In this document: in pieces, positions 44,289 through 57,163 of the stretch
Position numbering within the stretch: the stretch's first letter is position 1
Layout of the letters: each line of letters opens with the position of its first letter
DNA from: Synchiropus splendidus
Taxonomy: Eukaryota; Chordata; Actinopteri; Syngnathiformes; Callionymidae
Reading direction: 5' to 3'
DNA: 64,000 bases
NCBI RefSeq assembly: GCF_027744825.2
Contig: NC_071343.1
Coordinates: 15,806,366 to 15,870,365, forward strand
The notes under the pieces: model-generated
Told to the model about the DNA's origin: nothing
Seen by the model: only the letters and a program-made list of their open reading frames with translations
The model's database searches: none
Position numbers and translations under genes: made by a program

Positions 44289-46549
44289 TGTGGTGGCGGC
44301 GTCTTGTGGACACTCAGTGATCAACTGGGAGCTCTTAAGAGCCGCCAGCAGAGAGGAAGGACACACATGCAAACACAGTGAGTCAGTCAAGTGTGTGTGT
44401 CCTCAACATGTCCTGGTGTTTCCCCTCACTGCAGTTTCTTCTTCTTTCACACACTCACTGTTTCCTCCAATCATCAGCTTCAGCCTTCTTTTCCAAAAAT
44501 ACTGTGTATCTCATGTGAAAAACTGAGGAGCAGAGTTTACTGACAAGTCAGTTGTAGTTAATGAGTTTCATTGGTGCAAATACAACAGAAGTAATAAAGG
44601 ATCAGAACAGGTGTTGTTTGTTATTTGACCCTGAAGTCTGAAGTCTTAGATCTTTATGATGTAATGAAACCAATTTAATTCCTCAACCCTTCGTTGTTGA
44701 CTGTAATAGATTACTGCTGCTATGTTACAGTCTCTATATTTTTTTATCATCACAAACAAGAATAAATAATCTCTTTGTCTCTGGAGACAAAACCAAAAGC
44801 TCGCCACCCAGCAGGGGGCAGTGCTGCCTACTATATAACAAGGGGCTCATTCATGACTCATCCTCCATTTTCCACTCTGAATAATGGCTACATATAGGTA
44901 GTGATGTCCTAGTGAGGCTTCATGAAACAGAGTCTCCAACAGTGATCAGTGTGCTCAGAACTCTGGAGGCTTCGCGCACCAGCTATGCCCCCAACTAGAG
45001 AGATAAGTATGACTCCTCGAGGTGAAACTTTGCCGAAATGAGGCCACCATTCCGTTCTCTGCTTGTCACTGGTGACTAATGAAGATGCGAAAACCCAATT
45101 GGAGTTTGTCATGAGACAACGACAGTGACAGTGAGGAGAACCTGAAGAACAGCCAAGAATTCCTGCATGTGTCCTGGGGATCCAGCAGGAGATCTGATGT
45201 GCCAGCCTAACTCCCCTTGGTGGAAATGAAGGTGAGAAAGGCACAAAATGGGATCACGGAAATCACATTGAAAACTGATGGCAAATTCTCCAACAGCCTT
45301 CAGTGCATCCAGTAAGCAGCGTGGTAGTTACAGTCCACCACAGGTGGCAGGCCTGGTGTCATGTCCACCGGGGTCTAACTCCTCTCTATAGTCCCATAGG
45401 GGGACTATAGAAACAAAAAGATGCCAATGATAAAACGCGATCAAACACTCACTCTCGCTCAGTAGATAACGCTTTGAATGAGCAAATCTTTATTTCAACT
45501 CTCTGACTGTTTTTTAACTATTAACTTGACTGTAACTTCCTCCTGTGCATGAAAAAATGGGGCATGAGTCACTGCACCCATCATTTTATAGTAGGCTACA
45601 CTGCCCCCTGCTGGGTTCCTGGGTTTGTCTTCAGTGCCTGAACAGGGCTCTGGTGACACATCCAAGAGCGAAGGCTCTCGTCCAGAGGTGTCCAAACCTG
45701 TCTTCAACAGGCCACGGCTGGAGGGTTTGTTTGTTTGTTTTGTTCATTCTGGTCGAGTTCCTGTCTGACAATATTTGGACTCAAACGGCATTAAAACGAT
45801 CAAGTGTTCACTCACGGTCAAGTGTTTCTGAGACCAGTAAACGTTCACAGTGAGCGTATCCAGCATGTAAATACACTGAAACTGAAAACTACAGATGCCA
45901 TTGGTGCAGATTGTGTGTTTCACTGATGTCTGCTGTTGAACTCTCTCTTTACTGGTTTCTGTCACTGAAGCTCACAGCTGAAACAGATGTTTTTCTGAAG
46001 CTTTCCAGACAAAGACGGTCAAAACAACAATCACACGAAGACACTGTTGAAGTCTAGATAAAGCAACTAAACACACACACAGAAACAGTGAAAGACAGGT
46101 GTTTGTCTGAAATCCTGAGAAGAGCAGAGCTCCAGAAAAACTCTGTGATTACTGTACAAATGTAAAACAAGAACTGAAGATGATCTGACTCACACAAAAT
46201 GTGTGGTCACATTCTATGTTGTTTATACATACTGTACATATTGGGAAAGATTTACATGGGAAACAATAAAGCCATTTTTTTCGGATTGGAAACATTGTTT
46301 TCCATCTGTTCCTTCAGTTCACTGGAGCCGGTTCATGAGGCCAGCAGGAGCCGAAGTGGTGCTGTTATGACCCTCTTGGCTTGCAGACTCCTCCACAGCC
46401 TTCAGTCTACTGAGTGGGGCTGATGTGAACGGATGCACCTTTCTCATTGTTTCTCCTCTTTTTGGCAGGAATCTTGGCTGACACCTGTAATCATTATTAT
46501 TTTACAAATGATGATGAACTAAAAACTGTCATTTTCAGTCTCCAACAAC

Positions 46550-46990
46550 AGTTAAAATTGTCAGGTCATTCCTCTGATTTGCGTGTGATGAAGCAGGTTG
46601 GTCTAAAACTCTCACTTCCTTCTCCGAGTCACTCAGCATGAACAGGGACAGCAGGTGGCTTCACTGTGCTGTGACCTGGCTCAGCTCTCTGTTCTAAATA
46701 TATCAAGTTCAAGTAGAAGCTTCTGCTTCTGACAGTAGGTCTGTTGAGGAAGAGTCAGTCGTCCAGCTTCACTGACCACAGATCTCTCCTTCTTCTAAAT
46801 CCCTCAAAAGCACTTTGTTAGTCAGGGCAAGCGCCACACACACATAAGTAGTGCATGTTCTCTGCAGATCAGGCTGCGTGAAGTCCCGACGTGGAGCCAC
46901 AGTCCTGTATTGAGGTGTGTGCAGGTGTCCCAGGATTGACCAGAGTTTGGATCAGCATGATCCTGTGTTACTGAGCACCTGTCAGGTGAA
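46550..46990 (+). promoter_or_regulatory. Repeated spacer module D
   Basis: Keeps ATTTGCGT (about 46578-46585), the ETS CACTTCC, the E-box CAGGTG and the distal GCCACAGTCCTGTATTGAGG block, but the TATA box is lost and the donor reads GTGTGT. It looks partly decayed. Confidence 0.4.
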
Positions 46991-48413
46991 AAACGTGCCT
47001 GGATTTTGTTAAAAATAATATTGTATTTTCTCTTTCTGTCAACTCCCGACTGGTTATGTTTGGACTAAATTATAAAGAGCAACTTGTGTCCAAATCCAAC
47101 TTTCCTGATGTTACATCATGTGACGTTGTGTTACAAATGTTGAAGTCTTCCATGATCCAGTCAGACCCCCATCAAGCTGACGCCCCTTTTTGACATTATT
47201 GCTTCATAAAGTCTGAAATCCGACAATAGTTTACCAGAGTCAGAAGGAGGCGGACACTCCAGGAGGCCTGTTTGCCAGTCCCAAGATGGTAGGGGAAGGT
47301 ACCGGCTTCAATTCTTCTCCTCCCCCAGACCTAACCTTATTCAGCTTTAAATTGAACTATTTTGTTGAAGAATTGACAACTTATCTTAAAAAATCGCCTT
47401 GGCAGATCAACTTTCCTCAGTTGTTCAACTCTGGAAATCTTGCGTGACGCTTCTTGGAAGAAAACAACACCATGTAAACTGCCAGTATGGTGCAAAGCAG
47501 TGTGTGATGGTTGGGTCCATCATGCTAAGATCTGAGTTTCAAACTCAGAAGTTACCATGTTCTTCTTCATGTTAGGATATAGCACCCCACAACAGGAACT
47601 AAACAGCTCACCCACGTGAGTTTGAGACTGAAAAATGTAAGATTGTTGTCAAATGTTTGAGCCAATCACGAGGCTATCTGTTCTACCCCAGCATGGCCTG
47701 GAGCCAGGCGGAGGTCAGGTGGGTGCAGAAGCAACTGCAGGGCTCCTTACTCCTGCGCCATGGTGCTCTCTCGAGATTTAGGTGGAGGATCTGGACACTC
47801 TGTTCTCACTCCTCATTCATGGTCATCAGCAGTGTTGGGACTATTGCGTTACTAAGTAACGCGTTACAGTTATTGACAGCATCTGATGGAAAAGCTTCAG
47901 CTTCAGTGGAGGTAAACCAGCTGCCCCCAGACGGGAAGATGGTCTAACAACATTATATACGATGACGAAGTCGTACGTAACTTGATGCAGCAGTGGCGCT
48001 CAGTCTTTGTTGATGTCTGTGGTGAACCCTTCATCAGCTGCGTTGTCACGATTATGATGATCTGCAGATGTGTACATTTCTCCAAGTCAAGCTCCTGATC
48101 CTGTTAGAAGAGCATTTTTTGCATTTTATTGACTTCCAGACTCTACTCCCCTGACCAGGTTGTTTTTGGTGGGACTTCTTCGTGGGGACTGGTCTTAGAG
48201 TGGATTTATTGATTTTTTTAAATCTTAATGTCTTGGAGCTCCACTTTCACAACGGCTACAGAAACCTGAGTCAAGGCAGACAAATCTCCAGCCCATTAAA
48301 AAGCAAGAAGAGAAACAGATGCTCTTTTCCAAAGAAGCAGATGAACAAATGTAGTTTATTTGAGCCATTGTGTGTTTATTTTTTTTTAAGTTTGTTGTTT
48401 GCTCAACTTTCCT

Positions 48414-48429
48414 CAACAGAGGGCGCCAC
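48414..48429 (+). promoter_or_regulatory. CTCF-like motif upstream of V7
   Basis: CAACAGAGGGCGCCAC at the standard position about 190 bp before the V7 start. Confidence 0.4.
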
Positions 48430-48618
48430 TGAGTTCCCACTGAAGCTTCCCTCCAGTCTCTTGACTGTGAGTGTGTGAGGGGAAGCACCAGGACATGTTG
48501 AGGACACACACACTTGACTGACTCACTGTGTTTGCATGTGTGTCCTTCCTCTCTGCTGGCGGCTCTTAAGAGCTCCCAGTTGATCACTGAGTGTCCACAA
48601 GACGCCGCCGCCACCACA

Positions 48619-49159
48619 ATGATGATGTCACTGAGTCCACTGCTGCTCACCCTGGGCCTCCTTGTTCACGGTGAGACTCTTCTGGAGACTGTGACAAGCA
48701 GCTTCAGCAGCAGGACCTTCTGCTGTGATGGAGAGAGACTGAAAGAAGCAGCTTCCACCTTCATCCTTCTCTTCTCTGTCTTCAAGAAATGATGCTTCTG
48801 TCTTCATGTTGATCACACTGGACTTGACTCCACAACTCTTCTTCTATGTTTTCCAGGTTCATCAGGAGACATCGTCCTGACTCAGACTCCTGGATCTCAG
48901 TCTGTAGCTCCAGGACAGACTGTCTCCATCACTTGCAGAACAAGCACCAGTGTTAGCACCAGCTACCTCCACTGGTATCTTCAGAAACCTGCTGGAGCTC
49001 CTAAACTCCTGATTTATAGCACTTCATCCCGTATGTCTGGAGTTCCAGATCGTTTCAGTGGACAAGGATCAGGGACACAGTTCACTCTGACCATCAGCAG
49101 ACTCCAGCCTGAAGACGCAGGAGTCTATTATTGTCAGCAGAGTAGCACTTACCCGTTCA
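48619..49159 (+). CDS. Ig light chain V segment V7
   Basis: Leader 48619-48670; V exon 48857-49159. Open: [51 protein letters not shown]1 is one residue longer than in V1. The 5' UTR has an extra GCC triplet compared with the other V genes. It lies beyond C4 pointing at it, so joining to J4 is by inversion. Confidence 0.95.
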
Positions 49160-49187
49160 CACAGTGAAACAAGGTCGTACAAAAACC
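49160..49187 (+). other. V7 12-bp-spacer RSS
   Basis: CACAGTG, AAACAAGGTCGT, ACAAAAACC. Confidence 0.95.
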
Positions 49188-49540
49188 TCCGTCAGCTGGA
49201 GAGGAACTGATCTGACTCCACTGCTGCACATGAGTGGAGACACTTTACATCAGCTCGTGTTCAGACTGAAGAACTTTACAATTTATTTGACGTCACATTT
49301 GCACTTTTTTAAAAAACACTTTTGATCATTTATGAGTTTTTCCATCTCAAGCTCCTCTCAACTATCAATATTTCTGCTGATTCATCACAAAAGTCTCTTT
49401 CAAACTGAGTCCACACCAGTTCAGAAACATTATTCAGATTGATTTCATTACACTGATAATGTTGGACATGATTTGCTGATGATGTTCTCAGTGAAGTTTA
49501 TCAATATCTCACTTTGCTGCTGGTGTTTTGAAAATGAATC

Positions 49541-50015
49541 TGTCACGCGTCAAGGACGTGGAGCGGGACCCAAGTGCAGTGGTGAAAGTTTCAAGGAGGC
49601 AGTTGGAAATAATATATTTTAATAATTAATCAACAAAATGCACAACAGAAAGAGTCACCGAACCGGGAGAAAACAGAGCAAAATCTAAATGTCCAAACGG
49701 AGAAACCAAACTAGCAGAAGTCCACAAACATGAGTAAAAAGTCCAAACAGAAAGCGTCACCGAACCGGGAGAAACAAACTTTAATCTGGAAACTGAGAGA
49801 TGAAAGCACAATGAACAAAAATAGTCAAAAAACACACCAGGAAACATGAAGAGACAAAACACTAAACTCAGGCACCAGGGTTTAAGGCAAAGTAATCAAA
49901 AACAAGCTAGCTAGCGCACAGAACGAGAGAACGAACAAGGAGAGCCACGAGAACCAGGAGTTGCCACAGGGAACAAGAGGAGTCCACGGCACAAAATAAG
50001 AGCAGAATCATGACA
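49541..50015. mobile_element. 475-bp non-autonomous DNA element, copy 1
   Basis: Begins TGTCACG and ends CATGACA, flanked by GAATC on both sides (49536-49540 and 50016-50020). The unoccupied site is seen in units 1 and 2 (TTTGAAAAAGTATCAAGAGG). Internally it repeats ACCGAACCGGGAGAAA three times or less exactly. Superfamily not determined. A related, diverged copy is at 5641-6300. Confidence 0.75.
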
Positions 50016-50264
50016 GAATCAAGAGGAAGAAACTCTATTCAAGTGGAACTGACTCACAATCATGAAACATTCATAACACTCACATTTCAGTTTCCAAAAT
50101 CTTCTGCTCCCTCAGATTTTCCACATTTCCTCACATTCTTCACATCAACTGCTGTTTGACTCTTGTGACTCGATCAAACATGATATTAATCATCACTTTG
50201 CTGCTCATCATGTCATGTCATGTCATGTTGGAAAACAAGTCTATAATGATAACAATAATGATAA

Positions 50265-50265
<1 letters not shown>

Positions 50266-50319
<54 letters not shown>
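50266..50319. repeat. (TTA)n microsatellite, unit 4
   Basis: About 18 TTA units between V7 and C4; the equivalent region after C5 has lost the run. Confidence 0.9.
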
Positions 50320-50614
50320 GTTAATTTCCATATTTTGTTGATGTTAGTTTTCTTGTCTTGTTTTCTGTGGCTGCTCTGTTGTCGTCACTGAGCTGCTGGA
50401 ATGATGATCTTTCTCACCTGTGAGACCAATAAAGGCTTTTCTTATCTCATCTTAGAGATCAGATTCAGACGCGACTGAACAGAGTTGAAGCCAAAGATGT
50501 GATGAAGACGTCTTTATTGTCATGAAGTGATCCAAGAAACAAAAGAGTGAACATGTGGTCAGAGAGTGAGCGAGGGACAGAAGCAGAGAGCTGCTGGAGT
50601 CCAGGCCGGTCTGC

Positions 50615-50931
50615 TCAGGACTGGGAACACTGCTGTCTCCTCAGTGTCTCTGAGACTGGAGTCTGGGAGCCCTGGGTGGCCTCACAGGTCACAGAGCCCA
50701 GCGTCCTCCACTGGTCAGCAGGGATGGTCAGGGTGCTGGTCCAGCTGTAGTGGCCGTCCTTCCCCAGCAGCCCGGGGCTCTGGCTCCCCTTCCTGCTCTG
50801 GCCGTCCACCTTCCAGGACAGAGTCCAGCCTGACGGGAAGCCCTTGTTGGCCAGACACACCAACGTGGCCTTCTCTTGCTGCAGCTCCTGGCTGGAGGGG
50901 GGCAGCACGGTCAGGGTGGGCTGGAGGTCAC
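50615..50931 (-). CDS. Ig light chain constant exon C4
   Basis: 317-nt C1-set exon, coding [14 protein letters not shown] through RRQQCSQS, the same protein as C1. Intact acceptor; AATAAA on the minus strand at about 50513-50518. Confidence 0.95.
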
Positions 50932-51887
50932 CTGGGAGACAGTGGTCACCTTAGATCATGGGTGTTTCTCATCACACACGTGAAGGAAGGAGGAGGAGGG
51001 AAGGGGAGGGTAGAGAAGAGGGGAGAGACAGGAGGGAGAGAGGAAGGAAGTGGAGATGTATGAGGTGAGAATGAAGAAGGATGATGGAAAATTCACATTT
51101 AACTTGGAGATGTTGAGAGGATTGAAGGAGAAGTGGGAGAGACAGTGAAAAAAGATGAGAAAAGGAAGGAGATGGTGTGATCAAGATGATCGAGTTGGAA
51201 GGAAGTTGGAGAGAAGGAGAGATGAGGGGAGGGAGAACTGCTGCAGGATGAGAGGATGAAACCAGTGATGGTGGGATTGAGGGAGAGAAGTGGAGAGAAA
51301 GAATCACCCTGAACTCCCTCTGTCTCACTCCTCTACTGTCTTTTTAAAATCATAAAAAAACTACTAATGAAGAAGTGAAAGATCAAAGAAGAGAATTTAA
51401 GATGAACATGTGAAAACGTTTCTTCAATGATTCCTGAGACAAGAGGGAGAGAACATCAATGAAGGGGAGAGGTCTTTGTTCCATAAAGGAGGGCAAAAAC
51501 ATACATTTCAGTTGAAAAACAACTTTTAAAGCTCAAACATTAAATTAATGAGAAACTAATAGAAATCTGTTGAACCTCACTGATGAAAATACTGAATACT
51601 GAATCAATACTGAATCTTTTTTTTTTTAACTTTTCAATTCCTTCACTTTTTTATATATATTTTTGTCAAGATCAGTTCATGCTTGAATCTAAAGGCACAT
51701 CAACTCATTCTCTTTTTAACTCTTTGCGTTTGTCCACTCGTCTTCTGAAGACTAGATTCACTATTTGCTGCTTCAAATTCTCACGTTCCACTTTGAAATT
51801 CTCCTTTTTGACTCCTGAATTTTCAATCAAAGCGTCACATCCAGTTTCTATTTCTGAGTAAAAACAAGTGTGAGAGTGAGCACTTAC
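50932..51887 (-). other. J4-C4 intron
   Basis: GA-rich plus strand at 50980-51240 and a T run near 51617, as in unit 2. Confidence 0.7.
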
Positions 51888-51925
51888 TTCCAACCTCCAG
51901 TCTGGTTCCTCCTCCGAACGTGTAC
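51888..51925 (-). CDS. Ig light chain joining segment J4
   Basis: 38 nt encoding YTFGGGTRLEVG, donor GTAAGT, phase 1 to C4. Confidence 0.95.
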
Positions 51926-51964
51926 CACAGTGACACAAAGTCAGCCAGTCGTGCGACAAAAACC
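51926..51964 (-). other. J4 23-bp-spacer RSS
   Basis: Minus strand: GGTTTTTGT, 23-bp spacer, CACTGTG. Confidence 0.95.
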
Positions 51965-52856
51965 TCTGCCACACAAAGTGACTAGAATCAGACTGACAGT
52001 GAAGCAGGAACTGCTCTTGCTTCTCTCTTCCTCACTTGCAGACATGTTGCTGCTGAAGCATGTTCTCCTCATCAGACAGAGAGATGTTGCAGTTTTCTCC
52101 TCTCATGTCGTCCAACGTTCAGACTTGAGGAGGTCAAAGGTCATTTCCTTCACGTGTCCTCAGCCCATCTCAGGTCTTTCTCCAACCAGGACTCAGCAGC
52201 TTCTTCATGGAGCCACACTGAAGGAGGTGCAGTGGTCAGTGCTGCAGCGTCATGATCCCAAGATCCTGGTTTGACTCCTGTATGTCTGTGAGTTTCCTCA
52301 GGGAACTCCAGGTTCCTCTACAGTCTAAAACACACACATGTTCCTGTGTTACAACAGAATATCTGTTCAAAAGGACACGATATTCAGAAGAAGGTCTGAA
52401 GCTGATGATCAATTCATGAATCTGCATTGATAAAAAACCAACATTGATTCAATCAATATTCATTTATAGGTCAATCAACCTGTGTGGACAGAAACAGAAA
52501 CTAAAGCTGAAGCAACTTCAACAACTGAAAGAAAAACCAGTCGACTTGGTGAAACCTTTTGAGTTAAGAGTCATTGTGTTCACTCACTGTAGGTTGAACA
52601 GCAGTTTGATGCTCATGGTTTATGGAATGTAGCTGTCAATGGAAATGTTTGTCAAAGGATGAGATGAGAGTGAAGGAGATTTTCATTCAATCAGAAACAT
52701 TTTTTTAGACCATGTTTTGTTATTTTTATAATAATAATAATCAAGAAATTTGAACTATTGACAGTTTCTCTTGACATGAATGACTGATGTGACCTGTGAA
52801 GTGTCTCCACTTGTGTGCAGCAGTGGAGTCAGATCAGTTCCTCTCCAGCTGACGGA

Positions 52857-52884
52857 GGTTTTTGTACGACCTTTTTTCACTGTG
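52857..52884 (-). other. V8 12-bp-spacer RSS, variant spacer
   Basis: Consensus CACAGTG and ACAAAAACC, but the spacer begins AAAAAAGG instead of AAACAAGG, the only V spacer that differs. Confidence 0.93.
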
Positions 52885-53411
52885 TGAACGGGGCAGTGTA
52901 ATGATGCATACAATAATAAACTCCTGCGTCTTCAGGCTGGACTCTGCTGATGGTCAGAGTGAACTGTGTCCCTGATCCTTGTCCACTGAAACGATCTGGA
53001 ACTCCAGACATACGGGTTGGAGAGCTATACATGTCAATCAGGAGTTTAGGAGCTTCAGCAGGTTTCTGAAGATACCAGGCGAGTTCAGTGCCAACATTTG
53101 AGCTTGTTCTGCAAGTGATGGAGACAGTCTGTCCTGGAGCTACAGACTGAGATCCAGGAGTCTGAGTCACGACGATGTCTCCTGATGAACCTGGAAAACA
53201 TAGAAGAAGAGTTGTGGAGTCAAGTCCAGTGTGTGAATAATTTCTTGAAGACAGAGAAGAGAAGGATGAAGGTGGAAGCTGCTTCTTTCAGTCTCTCTCC
53301 ATCTCAGTAGAAGGTCCTGCTGCTGAAGCTGCTTGTCAAAGTCTCCAGAAGAGTCTCACCGTGAACAAGGAGGCCCAGGGTGAGCAGCAGTGGACTCAGT
53401 GACATCATCAT
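52885..53411 (-). CDS. Ig light chain V segment V8 (DM subtype)
   Basis: Leader 53360-53411; V exon 52885-53190 (306 nt). Open: [59 protein letters not shown]. Framework 2 to CDR2 reads [11 protein letters not shown] where most sisters read LLIYRSSTR, two residues longer. Only V9 shares this. The leader intron has a short deletion. Deletional joining to J4. Confidence 0.95.
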
Positions 53412-53595
53412 TGTGGTGGCGGCGTCTTGTGGACACTCAGTGATCAACTGGGAGCTCTTAAGAGCCGCCAGCAGAGAGGAAGGACACACATGCAAACACA
53501 GTGAGTCAGTCAAGTGTGTGTGTCCTCAACATGTCCTGGTGCTTCCCCTCACACACTCACAGTCAAGAGTCTGGAGGGAAACTTCAGTGGGGGCT

Positions 53596-53612
53596 CAGTG
53601 GTGCCCTCTGTT
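53596..53612 (-). promoter_or_regulatory. CTCF-like motif upstream of V8, weakened
   Basis: Plus-strand GTGGTGCCCTCTGTTG; minus strand CAACAGAGGGCACCAC. The change is in the GCGC core (GCAC), as also before V9. Confidence 0.3.
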
Positions 53613-54179
53613 GAGGAAAGTTGCACAACCGACAAGCTATAGCGCCCCCTTATGTTTGTTGCATACTTGTTGGCCCTTGTACTGTGCTAACAATGGACCT
53701 CAAAATGAGTAGACAATGCCACGTCGTAGTTTTGTTTGTAAAAGTTAGTATGTCTAACTCAAGCTTGTGTTTGATCAGAAGAACATTATTAGTTGAACTG
53801 TCTCAGGCGGAACAATGACTGTGGATTTGAGTGTTGTCAGTGGGGAAACCAGTGTGGTTCCTCAGAAACTGCTTGTTACAGTCCATCTAAACAAGTAAAA
53901 ACAGTTTCTTTCAAAGACATGTTGATGGTGTAGTTTATTGGTTCGGGGAAGAGCGGAACCCCTGTAATTTGATGTTTATCTTGTTTGGAAAAGACTCGTC
54001 TTGTTTTTACTGAAGAAGAACCGGCAAAGCAGAGTCATGGAGTCATTTCCTCAGTTCAGAGTTTTGGTTTTATTTCACAACACACAAAACCAGAATCAGA
54101 AAAAAATACAAAATGCTACCAATTTTGACACAAATCCAGACACATTTGTCACATGTCAGGAGCCCAGTAACAGAGGATC

Positions 54180-54600
54180 CTGCTGACCCGACCCTCATAA
54201 ATCCTGGGACACCTGCACTCACCTCAACACAGGACTGTGGCACAGCATCGACCTGTGCTTTATATAGACCGAGCACTTGCTCTGTTCCTTTGTGTGTGGC
54301 ACTTGCTCTGACCATCAGTGTGTTGTAAGGGATTCTGAACATGGTGAGATCTGTGCTCAGCAAAGCAGGAAGACTCACACATTATGACTGACATTTTCAT
54401 CAGACCTTCCTGTCAATCACATCAGAAGCAGAAGTTTCACTTGAACTTGATATATTTAGTGCAGGAAGTTCAGCGAGGTCACAGCTCAGTGGAGCCACCT
54501 GCTGTCTCTGTTCATGCTGAGTGACTCGGAGCAGGAAGTGAGAGTTCATCATACGCAAATCAGAGGACTGACCTGAAGTGACAGTTGTAACTGTTGAAAT
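54180..54600 (-). promoter_or_regulatory. Repeated spacer module E
   Basis: Octamer variant ATTTGCGT (minus, about 54555), ETS, E-box, TATATAAAG near 54258-54266 and the TGAG/GTGAGT donor near 54222. Best matched to module C. Confidence 0.45.
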
Positions 54601-55379
54601 CACACATCACTGTCAGACACACAATGGCAGTTATGACTCTCACAATGGCAGAAAGAGACACAAGTGGGACGTGAATGTGGAACTCGGTTCACAAACATTG
54701 ATATTTGTCATCATCTTGATATCATTTCAATATCATCTTCAATTGTTGGTTTCTCTTTGTACTATCATCAATTTTCTGGGAAATGCACCTGCAGCACTGC
54801 TCATGACAGGATTTCAGACACACATCTGTGTCTCACTGTTTCAGCACACAAACTCACCTATTTGTGTTTAGATTCTAACATGCAGCAGTGTGCGATTGAT
54901 GTTTTGACTTCCGAATGGAAATATGCAGTAAGTAACTGGATCATCTATTTCTCTGGATGGAGCTTGAGTGGCAGAAACAAGCGAACAGAGGGTTCGGCAG
55001 CAGACAAGTTGGTGTGTCATTGTTGAAACATGCAGTGAGCTCAGATGATATCTGGAGTTTTAGGGTCAGAATCTGTTTTTACATGTGTATGTTTGTCGAC
55101 AAAAAATTGTACATGATGTTAACTCTTTAATTCTTTATGATATGATTTCATCTTTACAGACACGTTTGTCCATAAGTTGCCATCGCTTTAATTGTCATTT
55201 ATTTGAACTTCGTTTTCCAGTCTGACTTGAACTTGTCAACATGGCCGTCGCAACACCGCAGGCCCCGAGTTGGCTGAGGGTCCCAGACAACGACTGGTTA
55301 TGAATTGAACGACAATTTGCGTGTGGCCCTTTAAATTCTGTCACAGTCAGAAGAGTGCAACGACACTGTCGGAATCCCC

Positions 55380-55700
55380 CTCAAACAACAGGTACAGGCA
55401 AAAAAAAAAAAACTTTGCAGCATGCAGCAACTATTCTGTCGTGAAACTTTGCTATGTCGGCGAAATATTTACATAATGGCGGCATGTCGCAGGACTCTGA
55501 GTCAGAGAGCAAAACATTTATGAGAGTCTCCACTGCAAACGTTTTCAAATGTTTCAGATTCAGGTGGCTGACGAATGCTGCGCCCGACTCCAAAACAGTG
55601 ACAGATCCGGTCGTTTCCATTTCCGCATAAACAACACCTGAGAAAGGCTGGTCATCTAGCACGGTGAAATTAAAGATTATTTCTTGGGCAATTTGCTAAG
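55380..55700 (-). pseudogene. hAT-like transposase relic, copy 2
   Basis: Same frame and breaks as at 36.54-36.90 kb (LDDQPFSGVVYAEMETTG start). Confidence 0.35.
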
Positions 55701-56433
55701 CCTTCCGAATGTCACGCTCTGACCCGCGGTTACAAGTGTCAAAAGTGTTAAAAGTGGAAGCAGCAAAGTCTCACTTTCATGAGCCCCTAAAACTTTCCAT
55801 GCTGCGTCAAGTCAAGTGTTGCTTTAAATGGCGAAATTCATTTTAACCCACTTCCCTCCCCAACATTTTCCATTGTGTGTGCTGCAGGATGGAAACTTTA
55901 AATGACAGAGTCAAAGATACTCCTCAGCAGACATGTTACTGCCGAGTAAGCAGCGAGTCAGGAGGAAGGGGCACATCACAACCAGCAGGGCTTCATCAGA
56001 ACGCTGTCACACATGATCGTTGCTGTTGAGTTGTGACTGAGCAGGACCTGTTCAACACCAGTCGAACCTGTTGTGCATCTCACGATTGGTTTCATAGTGG
56101 TGGGATTTATGGCTCTTTGGAGGGAGCCAGATGTTGGGGAGATGTTCATACCATTGAGCCATTTAAAAAATGGCTCATTTGGTTCATTTTCATTTTTATT
56201 CACTTTTAAAAAAGCAGCCTGAGGGAAACTCAGGCACAAGAAGAGTTTCTGAGTGGAACAATGAGGAAAAATTGAATCATAATAATTGTGAACTCTGCAT
56301 CTGAGTTTTAGTTACTCTGACATATTGATTACAACTTCATTTCATGCCCGTGGAATTGATCTTAAAGTCTGATCAAGATTTAGTTGCTGCTGCATCTGTG
56401 GCTTGTCAAAATATTAAACACTTTTCAATGCTA

Positions 56434-57163
56434 CAGTCCAACCTCGGTTTATGAACGTCCCAGACCTCGAACAAATCGGAGTTCGAACAAAAATTTCGAG
56501 ATTTTTTTGCTTTTCATTTCCAACAAAAATCCAGAACTCTAACGCCCCCGAATAAAGCCGGAAAAAACATAACGTGCGGGGCCCGACCAGTTAACCCACC
56601 CCCGCTTTGTTATTGTGTATAACGCAGCCTCTGTATGCAGACGTGTTCCGTTAGCTACATTTACTGACTGTTCTTCATATTGAGGTGTAAAACCTTTCCT
56701 GTCTCCACACTGGACCGTGGTAGCGTGTCACAGGGGAGGCGCTCGCTCTCCACACCTCCGAGGCTGGAGCTCACTCCAGGGTTTGATGTCCTGTTGTGGG
56801 CTGGAGCTGGGACAGGGATGAGGCGAGTATGGGACAGAGCGTTACTTGGTTTATGACTTTGTCACAGCCAAACTGCACAGAAGCGCACATTCAGAGCTGG
56901 ACACGCACCGGGCACCTCTTCACTTCTGGAGAGACCTCACTCACTCGGCAACCCCTCCCACATGCAGCGGCCACACACATAGAGGAACAGCCACCTGCAG
57001 CAGACACTCTACATTCACTCTTACAAAAGACTATTTTAAGGCTTGGAACGCATTATTTCTTTTTCCATTCATTGTCATGGGAAAATTCCATTCAGATTTC
57101 AATCAAATCGCTTCTCGAACGGCCGCCTGGAATGGATTGTGGTCGAGTACCGAGGTTGGACTG
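56434..57163. mobile_element. Non-autonomous pogo/Tigger-like element, copy 2
   Basis: 730 bp, same ends and same TA flanks as copy 1, in the same flanking sequence. Duplicated with the block, not an independent insertion. Confidence 0.8.

Larger units (their letters stand above)
44289..48618. other. Spacer between units 3 and 4
   Basis: No exon is recognised. Holds a 10-bp hairpin (45386-45410), module D (46.55 kb), a short AACGCGTTAC-type repeat word near 47.86 kb and the V7 promoter. Much of 44.6-46.1 and 47.0-48.3 kb is not matched elsewhere in the window. Confidence 0.6.

Noticed and set aside
47840..47885. AGTGTTGGGACTATTGCGTTACTAAGTAACGCGTTAC-like word
   Set aside because: It resembles the end of a common fish interspersed element, but only about 45 bp are present and no second end was found, so no element is called.
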